Below are positions 21,879 through 33,400 of a stretch of 64,000 bases of DNA, in pieces; position 1 is the stretch's first letter, and every line of letters starts with the position of its first letter. The position numbers were made by a program, and so were the translations under genes. Under the pieces are notes generated by a model. That model had not been told where the DNA came from, ran no database searches, and saw nothing but the letters and a program-made list of their open reading frames with translations. Origin of the DNA: Ilex aquifolium (lineage: Eukaryota; Streptophyta; Magnoliopsida; Aquifoliales; Aquifoliaceae); NCBI GenBank assembly GCA_951799425.1, contig OX637393.1, positions 22,237,744-22,301,743 of the forward strand, in the 5' to 3' direction.

Positions 21879-23834
21879 TGATTAGTACTTAAAGTTGACA
21901 TATTATTATGACATTTTAAGACTAATGTTACTTTAATGGAGTTTAAGTGATGTCATTTCAGGTCCTAAACTGAACAAGGACCCAAGAACAACAAGTACCA
22001 CACTTGGATGCAGCACCAGTACATCAGAGCCCAAAATTGGAGAAGCTTGGAGCACAGCCAGAACGTTCGAACGCCAACTCACGTTCGAACGTCCACATTG
22101 CACTGTAGCAGACTCAACTGCTGAAGAGAAGGCGTGTTGCAGTTAGGAAAAAAGACTGGAGCTCTGAAGTACTTGAGTGTCACGTTCGAACGCCAACTCA
22201 CGTTCGAACGTGCACTTGAGTTGATGGAAGACCAGACCACTGCAGAGAGTTGGAACTGAACTTCACAGAAGAGCACAGATCACTCGAGTGAAAGGGGTCA
22301 GAGCAAATCTGGCGTTCGAATGCCCTCAGTGCAAAAATAGAAGAAAACGTTCGAACGACAGTCAACGTTCGAATGCCCTCAGTGCAAAAACAGAAAGAAC
22401 GTTCGAACGCCAACTCACGTTCGAACGTTATCCACAGACTGGCAGCAGAGTTGTTAACTGTTCACTTGGACTTGGGCGGCAAACATTATTCTTTCACCCC
22501 CTGTCTCCTTCTCTTGCCTATAAATACTCCCCTTGTTGGAGAGCTTGAAGGAGGCATAGTAGGAAGTAGAATAGTTGATGGAGGCTTAGACTCCCACTCT
22601 CATTGTAGATTTAGCTCATTTTCCTTATGAAGTCTTTATTTTAGAGATTAGTTTGGCTTTAGTCCAACATCTCTTGCTTGTTATAACAGTAGTTTTATGC
22701 TTATGCTTATGTTTATGCTTTCATTTCTCATGCATAGAAGAGAAATAGCTCACATTTTGGTTGAGGAAGCAACCCTCCAATTCTTGGTTGAGGAAGCCAC
22801 CCTCCAAATGTGACTAGCTTTCTTCTACTTTTATTGTTCATGCATTTCACTTCCATTGCTTGCGCTTCTTTCTTTCCTAGAAGAATGAAACTCCTCCACT
22901 TTTCTAGAGCTTTATTAAAGCCGTGAAGGGTGGAACGTGATTCACCCATTCTTTGTGAAAGATTGGCTCCGCGTTTGTTGTTACTTTATCTTTTAAAGTT
23001 CTCCACTTGGAGGGATGAGCATCACTCACTTTTCTAGCTTTACCCAAGCCATGAAGAGTGAGTAGTTTCTCATTCACTCTTTAGTAAGAGGAGAAGGGCA
23101 TGTATAATTTATCCGGGAATCATATTTGTGCAATGTTCTTTTATGCTTAACGTTTATTTCTTCTTGTTATCGGATGATTGATTGCATCTAGCAAAGCTAA
23201 GGTACCTTGTATAACTGTGAGCTCTTTCTATGACACGGATGACTCCTGCATAGAAAGACTCATCAGTTCAAGGCAAGTACCCCGGCTAGATCCTCATGAC
23301 TACCCTTCAATCTTCCCCCTTATTGTACTTCATTTAAAGAATGGAATATTAATATCATGATTGAATATCTTGTAGAAACACTTGCTTGTTTGTAGACGGG
23401 TTAAGTCTCGGCACAGGCAATTCTTGTAAACTTCTAGAAAGACATCGCAATCATGTTCTTAATTCTCACAATCCATCTTTATCTTCCGATTAACTTGCTG
23501 TTGACATGAGAGTTAATTGAGTTATCAAGCACAATTATGACAAACCGGATAATTGACTACATGTCCAGATCCTTGCACTAAAGAGTGACTCTTTTTAATT
23601 AGCATTTATCTCCTATTTAGTTAAGAAAATCCTCTTGGAAAGAATCTTATATTCTGTCCAGCAAAACCCATATCTCACAGCAAATCTAAAAGGTTATAAT
23701 CAAAAGGTCTCTACCACTGCTTGCCTTAGAAATATCAACAAAAGTTCCCTGTGGATTCGACTCCGGACTCAAACCGGATTATTACTACAGCTTGACCGCC
23801 TGCACTTGGGTGTACACATTGGATCAAGCCATCA
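21879..23834 (+). repeat. 3' LTR of element A
   Basis: 1956 bp, TGATTAGT...CCATCA, about 98.9% identical to the 5' LTR by eye. It keeps all palindromes of the 5' copy, though individual CG sites differ in state: the site near 22312 reads CGTTCGAATG where the 5' copy is intact, while 22365 is CGTTCGAATG where the 5' copy is CGTTTGAATG. Followed by CATGC (23835-23839). Confidence 0.95.
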
Positions 23835-23839
23835 CATGC

Positions 23840-24014
23840 CCTTCTCCTCTTACTAAAGAGTGAATGAGAAACTACTCACTCTTCATGGCTTTGGTAAAGC
23901 TAGAAAAGTGAGTGATGCTCATTCCTCCAAGTAGAGAGATCACAAAGCAAAGCACACTAAACAGGGAGCCGATCTTCGACAAAGAATGAGTGAATCACGT
24001 TCCACCCTTCACGG
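23840..24014 (-). repeat. Element B 3' LTR, middle piece
   Basis: Reverse complement of LTR sequence corresponding to about 10550-10731 of A's LTR ('actcactcttcatggctttgg' around 23873-23893). It continues the piece ending at 9507 without a gap. It ends at CACGG (24010-24014), the target duplication of D. Confidence 0.9.
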
Positions 24015-26123
24015 TGATTGATAAAAAACAATGTCTTTCCTAACCCTTTAACTACTATCCTTCAAATGATGCAATGTATGAGCGGAAGGAAGGATTTCTC
24101 CCCCTTTGGGATAGTGTGAAAAGAAAGGGCAATAGGAAAGGGAAATGGGATGATGTAGATATGGAATGTGTATGCACAAAAATGCTCCCCAATCGCAAGG
24201 AGACTTTCGTGAGTTGTGTTTTACTTGGAAAGTATTCCAAGGTCGATTCCATAGGGAAGGAAGTGAGCAAATGTGAAAGTGATTTAGTGCAAAAGAAAGT
24301 GTAAAATTCTTGTTGTTGGAAATTGTTTGGTGAAGTGTGTGTTGGTGAAATTAGAATGAGAAAACAAGTGTTGGCAATTCCAAGAGATCCCTCCAATGGG
24401 TATACTATCTCAACTCAAAACACTCCTCCGATTGAGCAAGAATGAACGGTTGATTCACGGGAAGCCGAGGATGATGATGGTGAGTGCCTAAGCATAAACC
24501 GTGACTAGGCCTACGGGTTATCAAAGACTCACCAAATCATCCACCTTCAATTCGGTCAAACCGAACCATGGGACTCTAAAGGGAGGGTGTAGAAAGAGTT
24601 GAAATGGTATACCCCAATGAGGATTCCCCTTGGTCTTGCCAACAAAAAGTGCTTAGCTACTCATACTTGAACTAGACATGATAATGTAAAGGTAATGCAT
24701 TCTAAGGCTATGGAGTTTTTAAGTAACTAAGTGCAAGAAATCCTAGACTAGAAGTGAATGAAATGAAAAGCTATTTTATATCTATGAACAAGAATAATCT
24801 TGAAAGCATTAATGGTAGAACATAAATGGGAGCATTCAACTAACCAAACATGAAGGGAAAACAACATTTATGGCATTCCATGAACTACTAAGATTCTTAC
24901 TCAAGATTACAAGACAAATGCAGTAAGAGAAATGGTAAAATCGTCACTTTCTCTCTCTAAAAACCACTATTCATCCTCTTCTCTGCCTAGAGCTCCTCTC
25001 TCTAAAACTATATCATACAATACATCATCAATGAATACCCCCCCAAGGAGACTCTTGCTTTCCCCCCAAAACGTGCCTGGAGAGAGAGGGAGGTCTACAG
25101 AGTTGATCTCCATCACTAGGGGTGCAGCAACATGGGCTGGACAGGGGGTGAGGCAGAGCTGTCTGCCCACCCAGCTTCCTTCTTCTTCTCTCTCTTCATT
25201 AATTATCAAGACTCATCCAAATCAATGCAGGGGTGAGGGAGGCTCCAGGATGTGTAAGGGATGTCAGGAAGCATGTAGGAGAAGTGCATGTGGGACCCTC
25301 CAAGCCGCAAAGTTGAGTTACAGGCTGTCTGGAGAAAAGTGCAAAAACCTTCCGGAAGGTCGACATACACCTACCGGAAGGTCGCTGAAAGAACAGTTAA
25401 ATGAAAAGAATCAAATGCAAGAACTTCCGGAAGGTCGACATCAGTAGCAAAAATCTTCCGGAAGGTTCATTCCAGTAGCCAAAACCTTCCGGAAGGTTCA
25501 TTCCAGAAAACAAAACCTTCCGGAAGATTTTGGCAGTCAAAAAGAAACCCAAGACAAAACCTTCCGGAAGGTCCATTCCAGTAGACAAGTCCTTCCGGAA
25601 GGTTTTACTCCAGTAGCTAAAATCTTCCGGAAGGTTCATTCCAGAAAACAAAACCTTCCGGAAGATTTTGGCAGTCAAAAAGAAACCCAAGGCAAAACCT
25701 TCCGGAAGGTCCATTCCAGTAGACAAGTCCTTCCGGAAGGTTTTACTCCAGTAGCTAAAATCTTCCGGAAGGTTCATTCCAGTGGACAAAACCTTCCGGA
25801 AGGTATTAGCTGTGAACAAGGCATCCAGGGTTTTTAGCAAAACCTTCCGGAAGGCCTACATACACCTTCCGGAAGGTTTTCAGACTGTGAGCAAAAATTG
25901 GATTTCTTTCCCCTCCAAACCATCCTTAAAGCTACCCCATACACTCCATTAGCCTCATATAACACCATGGGGGTTTAAATCATGTCATTTACATCATTTT
26001 ACATGCATTCACCCAAAATTCCATCAAGCCACAAACAAAACCAAAACACTCCCATTTATTGACAAAAAAGGTGAAACAAAAGCACATTAGCACACCATAC
26101 ATGTCATTGTTATGTGCTAATCA
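24015..26123 (-). repeat. 3' LTR of element D
   Basis: Reads TGATTAGCAC...ATCAATCA on the reverse strand. It includes the 16-copy palindrome cluster and a 138-bp tandem duplication (25517-25654 and 25655-25792). ORFs here, such as one of 147 codons in 25397-25840, are by-products of the repeated palindromes. Confidence 0.95.
25349..25875 (-). promoter_or_regulatory. CTTCCGGAAG palindrome cluster in 3' LTR of D
   Basis: Sixteen copies begin at 25349, 25371 (CTACCGGAAG), 25424, 25455, 25486, 25517, 25561, 25592, 25624, 25655, 25699, 25730, 25762, 25793, 25844 and 25866. Spacings are mainly 31-32 bp, with 22 bp at both ends; these are near three and two helical turns. Many copies extend to the 14-bp palindrome ACCTTCCGGAAGGT. 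Part of the array grew by a 138-bp tandem duplication. Unlike A, B, E and H, I see no clear TATA box downstream. Confidence 0.9.
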
Positions 26124-26159
26124 CACCCCCCAACTTGCGATTTGCTAGTCCCTAGCAAA
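26124..26159 (-). other. Hairpin and polypurine tract of element D
   Basis: On the reverse strand, TTTGCTAG-GGA-CTAGCAAA (26141-26159, 8-bp perfect arms), then TTGGGGGGTG against the LTR. Compared with I (TTTACTAG/CTAGTAAA) the fourth pair changes from A-T to G-C on both sides, a compensatory change. Confidence 0.85.
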
Positions 26160-26450
26160 TATAATTTCCAATCCCAAACCAATATGCACACATACATTCA
26201 TAAAATCTCAACAAGGTAAAATCAGTAAAATCATATTGCAAATATGGTTTTAACTTTGTACAACAACAATCAACCCATTGTGGTATTTCATAGACAAGTT
26301 CATTACAATGTGGGCATAATCACAACAAAAAAAAAAAAAATGGCCAGAACTTAAGGACACTTCTACAGGCCGACACCAAAAAGAGAGTAACCCTAATTCT
26401 CTTCTCCACCCTTACCAGACACAACAAACAAAAACAACCAAATCCTGCTT
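26160..26450 (-). other. Short region between D ORF3 and hairpin
   Basis: About 290 bp, A/T-rich with an A-run at 26327-26340. No coding potential. Unlike A and B, the conserved non-coding block is not here; in D it lies on the other side of ORF3. Confidence 0.6.
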
Positions 26451-27767
26451 CTACTTCTCACCACCACCATCATCATCATTAGGATCAGGAGGTAGGTCAA
26501 AATCACTCTCCCCCTCAGTCTCCTCCTCAGACTCCTCATCAGTGTCTCCAATCTCAACCATGGTAGAGGCAAAAGGATAGGGGGAGGTTGAGCTACCCTG
26601 GCCCGGAATGGGGTTCCCTGGGAACTTGCGCTGAAAGAGCTGTGTCATCATGGCAGCGATCCCCTGCACCGTCTCTTTCATCCCATGCACCGTCTCTTTC
26701 ATCCCATGCACCTCATTCTTGATTCCTTGAACTTCTCCCTTAATTCCCTGCACTTCACCCACCAGTGCATCGAGGCACTGTGGAATAGCATGATCGGGAG
26801 TTGGTGCAGGGGCTGGTGTCGTAGGAGGTGGTGCTGTAGGAGGGGCTTCAGTAGAAGTTCCAGCATCAGACGGCTGTGGCTATGGCTGGGGTCCTGGATC
26901 CCTGCTCCTCTCACCCTTAGCCCTGACAGCCCTTTTCTGACTGCTGGCCATCCCAATTGCTCCAAACTATGGAGGGAGCAGCTTTTCCTGGCCATAGTGC
27001 TTCACATTCGCCTGATCACACAACTTAGTGACCAGGTTGGGAAAGGGTAGGTTCGCCTTTGGCTTCTCCGTCCAGGCAAACTCCCGCATCTCCAACCAAA
27101 TATAGTAGGCCACATCAAACGCCACCCCTGTCATAAAAGCATGCAGTAGGGACAACTTCTCCACGTTTGGATTTTTCTCCGAACCCCGGGGCATCAAGTT
27201 GTAATGTAGTACTTTGTTCATTACCCCATAAGTGTGCTTGAGGCCCCCGACGAATGTCGTTCCCTTAAACGTGGTCGGGTCCTCATACGTGAGGTTCACA
27301 TACTCCTCAAGTGTTTTGTTCCCATCCACATTGTGTGGGTAGACAGGGGTGGATGCGGGAGGTCTCGCATACCCCATTGCCGTGGCAATTGTATCAGGGG
27401 TGACCTCAAATGATTTCCCCCTCACATTAGTTTTCAACTTACCCCCGTCATCCCCAAAAACAAACAATTTTTTATAAAATTCTCGGCACATTCCCAGGTT
27501 GTACCCCTTCACCTCAACAAACCAAAAATCCAAACCCCGTTCCTCAATAATTTTCACAACCTCATCCGTAACACCAAGGGAGATTTTATCAACATACCTC
27601 TCACACGTCACACCTTTGTCCTCAATCCTCTTCGTTCGTTCATCATGCCTTGCCTTTGTCCTCCGCTCCGCCCTATCCTGAGAGCTAGGACCTTCCCCGG
27701 TCCTTTTCTTAGAAGCTGAGCCAGAGGGGGGTGGAGACTCAGGGCCAGTCCTCTTCGTCTTGGCCAT
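26451..27767 (-). pseudogene. ORF3 of element D, two in-frame stops
   Basis: The likely start is ATG 27767 (MAKTKRTGPESPPPSGSASK), matching the basic Ser/Pro-rich starts of other ORF3s. An in-frame ATG 34 codons upstream (27869) would add a hydrophobic stretch (WWWFIIALGFGVFFSL) and is probably leader sequence. The domain keeps CREFYKKLF...NVRGKSFEV, but is quite diverged from A and B. The frame stops at TAG 26967-26969, reopens, stops again at TAG 26880-26882, and is open to TAG 26451. Both stops sit where CAG would fit (CCA-TAG and QP-TAG-PQ), consistent with C-to-T change at CHG sites. The last open part has a 7-residue repeat (GEVQGIK, GEVQGIK, NEVHGMK, ETVHGMK, ETVQGIA): a probable coiled coil. 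It ends in an acidic tail. Confidence 0.8.
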
Positions 27768-28164
27768 GAGCGAGAAAAACACACCAAACCCCAAAGCGAT
27801 TATGAACCACCACCATATGTTTTGAAGGGCCCCCCATGCGTCCATGGTTGCCTCATTCAATCGAGCCATGGTAGTTGAGTAGGGTGATTTGGAGAGGGGA
27901 TGGAAAAGTGGTGAACTTTGGGGGGGAAATAAACCTTAGGGTTTTGCAAGAAATTCTTGGGATTTCGGCTCAAAAGTTCCAAGATTCACCCTTAATCAAG
28001 GGAAAATAGGAGGCAAAGATGATTGGAGAGGAATTTCGAAGCTCAGGAAGGAGGAGGAGGAGAGGAGAGAGTTTGGGGGAGTCGGATTTGAGAAAGGCAA
28101 TGAAAGGGTTTCCGAAAAAATTAGATTTAAAACCCTTGTTTTTTTTTTGGGTTTCAGACTCGAT

Positions 28165-28375
28165 CTTCCGGAAGGTCGATGTGAACCTTCCGGAAGGTTT
28201 TACTCACTGCCTAATTTAAAACAGTCAGTAGGTAAGATCTTCCGGAAGGTCTATGTGAACCTTCCGGAAGGTTTCACTCACTGGACAATCAAGCACTTCC
28301 AGTAGGTAAAATCTTCCGGAAGGTCGATGTCGACCTTCCGGAAGGTTTTACTTACTGGGCAAAACCTTCCGGAAG
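28165..28375 (-). promoter_or_regulatory. Internal CTTCCGGAAG cluster before ORF3 (element D)
   Basis: Seven copies begin at 28165, 28187, 28239, 28261, 28313, 28335 and 28366. The first six form three pairs, each exactly 22 bp apart. The cluster lies 5' of ORF3 on its own strand, the same placement as in A, B and C. A TATA-like TTTTAAATC lies downstream near 28122-28130; it is not convincing. Between the cluster and ORF3 is about 300 bp of leader-like, non-coding DNA (27870-28164). Confidence 0.8.
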
Positions 28376-30222
28376 ATGTTACCTTTCCAGCAAAACCTAT
28401 CCTTTATTCAACAAAATCACTTCCAAACCATTCTTCCTCCATTCCAACCCCTCAAGCACCTATCTAAGGACATCTAAGCTACCCACAAACTTGGATCACA
28501 TCAATCAACCACAATTGATCATGCCCACAGTCATTTCCAAACTTGCAATATGATTTAAGATTTTTATACATTCAATGTTCAAGGATTTGATTACAACCTT
28601 TATCAATCAAAATGACACCTAAACATGCAAATCAGATAATTAAAAACTCACGCATCCCTACATTACTTCAAATATCTGAAACATGAGAAATATTTCCTCA
28701 TTCTTGCGAGCATGGAGCTTTTTAAACAAATTTCTCAATTGAATGAACTAGATGCACATGAGCAAAACCATAGTCCCCAATGCTAGTCAGAAGTATGCAC
28801 CTACCAATTAATTTTCAACTCGTGTGCATGTGAATTTAAACAAGTAATTTGGGCATTTACGAAACAGAATTCACATTCGACAGGCTAGACAAACTCAGTT
28901 TCAATGCAAAACTCACCAAGGGACACTCTTAAGCAAAAACCGCACTCACGTTATACAGGTATGCACTCCATGTGTACATGTGATATAGAATCTTGTATTC
29001 AAAACAAAGTGCTCACATGTAATCCAAAAATGAAGTTCATATGTGAAAATGAGGCAACCTTGGCATAGTCTCATGAATAGGATGTTAGTGCATTAGGTAG
29101 TAAGACTAAACTTATCATTTTTTTTTTTACAAACATGCTTCTCCCATGCTTCTCTAGATCACTTAGGGCTTTAAAGGTTGTAATGGGGCCCTGGGGTGAT
29201 ATCTAGGTAAAAGAAATGAAGGAAAAAGGACAACAAAGAGGGTTGTTCCGAGTGGGAGACTTTAATGTTGGAAAAACACTTCCTTTTTCATGGGATTTTG
29301 ATTTTCTCACCATCACCACACCCCTTGTTTATTTTCTTTATTTTTCTTAACATCTTCCTTTTCTTTTGATCACTCTTTATTCTTTTCACCCCTTTTTCTC
29401 CTTTTCTTGGATTTTCATTCAACTCCTTGAGTTTCAAATCATTCATCCCTTTTTGTTGGAGTTTCCACACCATACTTCCTTCTCTTTTGCAATCACTCAT
29501 ATTCAGCTCTAGGAACAACCAAGGTGAGGTAGATTTTTTTATCATCTTGCATTGGCTTGGTTAATATGTGTGGCATAGAAACGAATTTTAAAATGGGCTC
29601 AATCACGGCACTAGGGATAAAATTTTCTCAAGAAAAAGGGCTAAGGCTCAAAGTATTCAAAAATGGCCTAAGATCACTTCCAGGTCCACATGGGGAGAGC
29701 ATTACATGATCAAGACAAATCAGTCTACTAACCAAATGCAACTAACCAAAGCAAGCATAATGAGACTATTGAACAAACTTGATATCAAAAATTGTTCTTT
29801 GAGTAAACGTAAGTTCCCTCCAAAAAGGTTTGGCACTAAAACTCTTATGGGTCCTTACTCATCTCCACTACTTATGTCAAGCTTAAAACATGAATCCAAC
29901 CCGTAAATCACTGAAATTACAAGTTCAGAAAACACATACAGATGAGTTCGAAAATCAATCCATATGTGATATTTATGCATAGGATCCATTTCTATAGTAA
30001 GCTCATGTGCACAAGGTTCACAACAACAACCAACATGTCATCCAGTTCATACTCGCTTCATAAGGGAATACAGATCAACTTAAAGGTATTTTTCATCAAA
30101 ATTTTTCAAAAATTTCACCTATTTTTCACAATTGCAAGCAAAAATCAAAAAAAATTCAGACAACCTTGGTGTATAAAAAATTCAGACAACCTTGGTGTAT
30201 CATACAATGGTGCTTGCACCTC
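28376..30222 (-). other. Conserved non-coding block of element D
   Basis: Alignable by eye, same order and orientation, with B's block at 39041-40865: for example 29055-29080 ('cttggcatagtctcatga') with 39594-39612, 29160-29190 with 39695-39725, and 29588-29680 ('ggctcaatcacgg...ggcctaagatc') with 40099-40180. In D it precedes the palindrome cluster and ORF3; in A, B and I it follows ORF3 and borders the LTR. No ORF is convincing. Confidence 0.7.
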
Positions 30223-30250
30223 ACCCCCCAACTAGAACCATGCATTGTCC
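30223..30250 (-). other. PPT-like tract after pol (element D)
   Basis: Reverse strand: GGACAATGCATGG then TTCTAGTTGGGGGGTGA. Same box and tract as after pol in A, B and C. Confidence 0.65.
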
Positions 30251-30464
30251 TCAATGCAACAAAAAGATATAATATGCAATGGAAGACAATAAAAAGATAA
30301 GTAGGGTAAGAGAACACCTCGCAATTTCGCTTTCGACAAAAGCACCAAGATCTGGATTCAAAAGAAAATAAAGCTATACACCAACACACAAGTAAGTGAC
30401 ATGAAATAAAAACATGACATAATTAAAATGAAAGAAACTGTACATGCGAACAAGGGACCAATTG

Positions 30465-33400
30465 TTATTCCTCAATCACTTCCGGATACACCGGGTCGGT
30501 TAACTCCTCTTCCACCACTTGGTTTTCAAAGCCCTCAAAGAATGGCTTAAGTCTTTGGCCATTGACCTTGAATGTTTGGCCATCTTTGAGGTTGGTGATC
30601 TCAACAGCTCCATTGGGGTAGGCCACCTTGACGAGGTAGGGGCCATCCCAACGGGATCTTAGCTTTCCAGGAAAAATGGAGAGGCGGGAATTATACAAGA
30701 GTACCTTTTGCCCGGGCTCAAATGATTTCCTCACTATGGAGTTATCATGAAAGATTTTCGCCCGTTCCTTTGAAATTTTTGAACTCTCGTATGCATCCCG
30801 CCGAATCTCTTCCAGTTCATTCATTTCTAACATCCTATGTGTACCGGCCATTCTCATATTGAAATTTAAAGTCTTGATGGCCCAATAGGCCTTGTGTTCC
30901 ATTTCTACCGGCAGATGGCAAGCCTTTCCATAGACAAGCCGATAGGGAGACATGCCCAAAACTGTCTTGTAGGCCGTACGATATGCCCATAGGGCATCAA
31001 TCAATCTCTCAGACCAATCCTTCCTATTGGGGTTAACTGTTTTTTCGAGGATGGTCTTGATCTCCCTATTGGCTAGCTCGTCTTGGCCATTTGTTTGTGG
31101 GTGATAAGCGGTGGATACTTTATGTGTAACGCCATATTTGAACAATAATGATGCAACTGGCTTGTTACAAAAGTGTAATCCACCATCACTAATCAAAGCA
31201 CGAGGCATCCCGAACCTCGAAAAAATGTTCTCTTTTAAGAACTTGACTACAACCCGGTGGTCGTTAGTCTTGGTTGGGATAGCCTCCACCCATTTGGACA
31301 CGTAGTCCACTGCCAGCAGAATGTATAGATAGCCAAACGACATAGGGAAGGGACCCATGAAGTCAATGCCCCAACAATCGAATATCTCTATGACAAGTAC
31401 AGGGGAGAGGGGCATCATATTCCTCCGGGTCACATTCCCCAAACGTTGGCATCTATCACATTCTTTGCAAAATGAAATACAATCCTTAATTAAAGAAGGC
31501 CAGTAGAAACCTGATTGGAGAATTTTTGAAGAAGTTTTCTTGGCGGAGAAGTGGCCACCGCAGGCTTGGGAGTGACAGAAGGCAAGGACATTCCGCTGCT
31601 CATTTTCAGGCACACATCGCCTCATGATTTGGTCTGGGCAGTACTTGAACAGATACGGATTATCGAAGTAGAAGTACTTAACGTCCGCCATAAACCTCAT
31701 TTTATCTTCAGGGCTCCACTTCGGTGGTATTTGTCCTGTTGCAAGATAATTGCAAATGTCAGCATACCAAGGACAATGAGAATGAATGGACAATAAATGC
31801 TCATCGGGAAAAGAATCAGGAATTGGAATGTGCTCATCAGCCTCTTGCACCACCAATCTAGATAGATGGTCCGCCACCACGTTCTCTACTCCTTTCTTAT
31901 CTTTGATTATCAGATTGAACTCTTGAAGTAGGAGGATCCACCGGATAAGCCTTGGTTTGGCATCCTGCTTAGACAGTAGATACTTTAAAGCAGAATGATC
32001 AGTGAAAACAATTATCGGTGAACCAATGATGTAAGACCGAAATTTATCTAATGCAAATACTACTGCTAGCAACTCCTTTTCTGTGGTGGTATAATTCGTT
32101 TGGGCCTCATTCAGAGTTTTGCTAGCATAGTATATTACATATGGTCTATTATCCTCCCTTTGACCGAGCACTGCACCGACCGCATAATCACTTGCGTCGC
32201 ACATAAGCTCAAAAGGTAAGTCCCACTTAGGTGGTCGCATAATTGGAGGCGTGACAAGCATACTCTTAAGTTTTGAAAAAGATGCCTCACAACTATCCGA
32301 CCAAACAAAAGGGACATCTTTGGATAACAAATTGGTCAACGGGCGGGCCAATGCACTAAAATTTTTTATAAACCGACGGTAAAAACCTGCATGGCCCAGA
32401 AACGACCTGATATCTTTGATGACCTTTGGCGTAGGGAGGTTGGAGATGGCCTCCACCTTTGATTTGTCCACTTCGATTCCCTTTGCCGAGATGATGTGCC
32501 CGAGCACAATTCCTTGTGTCACCATGAAGTGACATTTCTCCCAATTCAGAACTAGATTCTTCTCCTCACACCTTTCTAACACCTTCTTCAAATTCCCCAA
32601 ACACCCCTCGAAAGAATCCCCGAAGACTGAGAAGTCATCCATAAACACCTCGACAATCTTCTCCACCATATCACTAAAAATCCCCATCATGCAACGTTGG
32701 AATGTTCCAGGGGCATTACATAGCCCGAAAGGCATGCGACGATACGCAAAGGTACCGTAGGGGCAAGTGAAAGTGGTTTTCTCTTGGTCTTCAAGGGCAA
32801 TCTCTATCTGATTGTAGCCAGAGTATCCATCTAAGATGCAATAGAAAAGATGCCCCGCTACCCGTTCTAGCACTTGATCGAGGAATGGGATTGGAAAATG
32901 GTATTTCCTTGTGCACAAGTTGAGCTTCCGGTAATCAATACACACTCTCCATCCAGTGATTACCCTTGTTGGAATGAGTTCATTCTCCTCATTTTCTACC
33001 ACAGTCACACCCGACTTCTTGGGTACTACTTGCGTGGGACTAACCCACTTACTGTCGGCAATTGGAAAGATAATGCCCACGTCAAGTAGTTTCAAAACCT
33101 CATCCCGTACCACATCCTTCATGATCGGATTTAATCTCCTTTGTGGCTGGCGAGATGGTTTTGCATCTTCTTCAAGGTAGATCCGGTGTGTGCAAATGGT
33201 AGGATTTATCCCCTTGATATCCGCAATTGTCCACCCAATTGCTCCCTTATGTCTCCGCAGCACCTCCAAGAGATCTCCTTCTTGCTTTGCATCCAATGTC
33301 GAACTAATCACCACCGGGAATGATTCATCTTCCCCAAGATATGCATACTTTAAGTGGGAAGGTAGTGGCTTCAATTCCAAGGTAGGCTTTTGTACATCGG

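Larger units (their letters stand above)
9508..23834 (+). mobile_element. Element A: complete Athila-type retrotransposon
   Basis: A 14.3-kb element with matching LTRs (9508-11464 and 21879-23834), a perfect 18-bp tRNA-Asp-type primer-binding site, gag, pol, a small Cys/Arg-rich ORF, an internal palindrome cluster with TATA box, ORF3, a non-coding block, and a hairpin plus polypurine tract. CATGC duplications flank it. The LTRs differ at about 22 sites plus one indel by eye (1.1%). At a commonly used plant rate (1.3e-8 per site per year) that is roughly 0.4 million years. Coding defects: one stop between gag and pol, and a frameshift near the end of ORF3. It is inserted in the LTR of B, an older member of its own family. 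Confidence 0.95.

Noticed and set aside
22079..22630. Several 65-86-codon ORFs in A's LTRs, repeated at 9708-10153
   Set aside because: They contain FERS/SNVSWRSNV repeats made by the palindromes; no start context and not conserved in B.
25397..25840. 147-codon reverse-strand ORF with repeated FRKVL/NLPE units, also at 37279-37722
   Set aside because: It is the translation of the palindrome array; the repeats are spaced by DNA motifs, similar ORFs appear on both strands and in F's LTR, and it lies in an LTR.
27767..27869. Hydrophobic segment upstream of D ORF3 as an envelope-type membrane anchor
   Set aside because: Not present in ORF3 of A, B or C, and the better-matching start is ATG 27767; more likely leader sequence.
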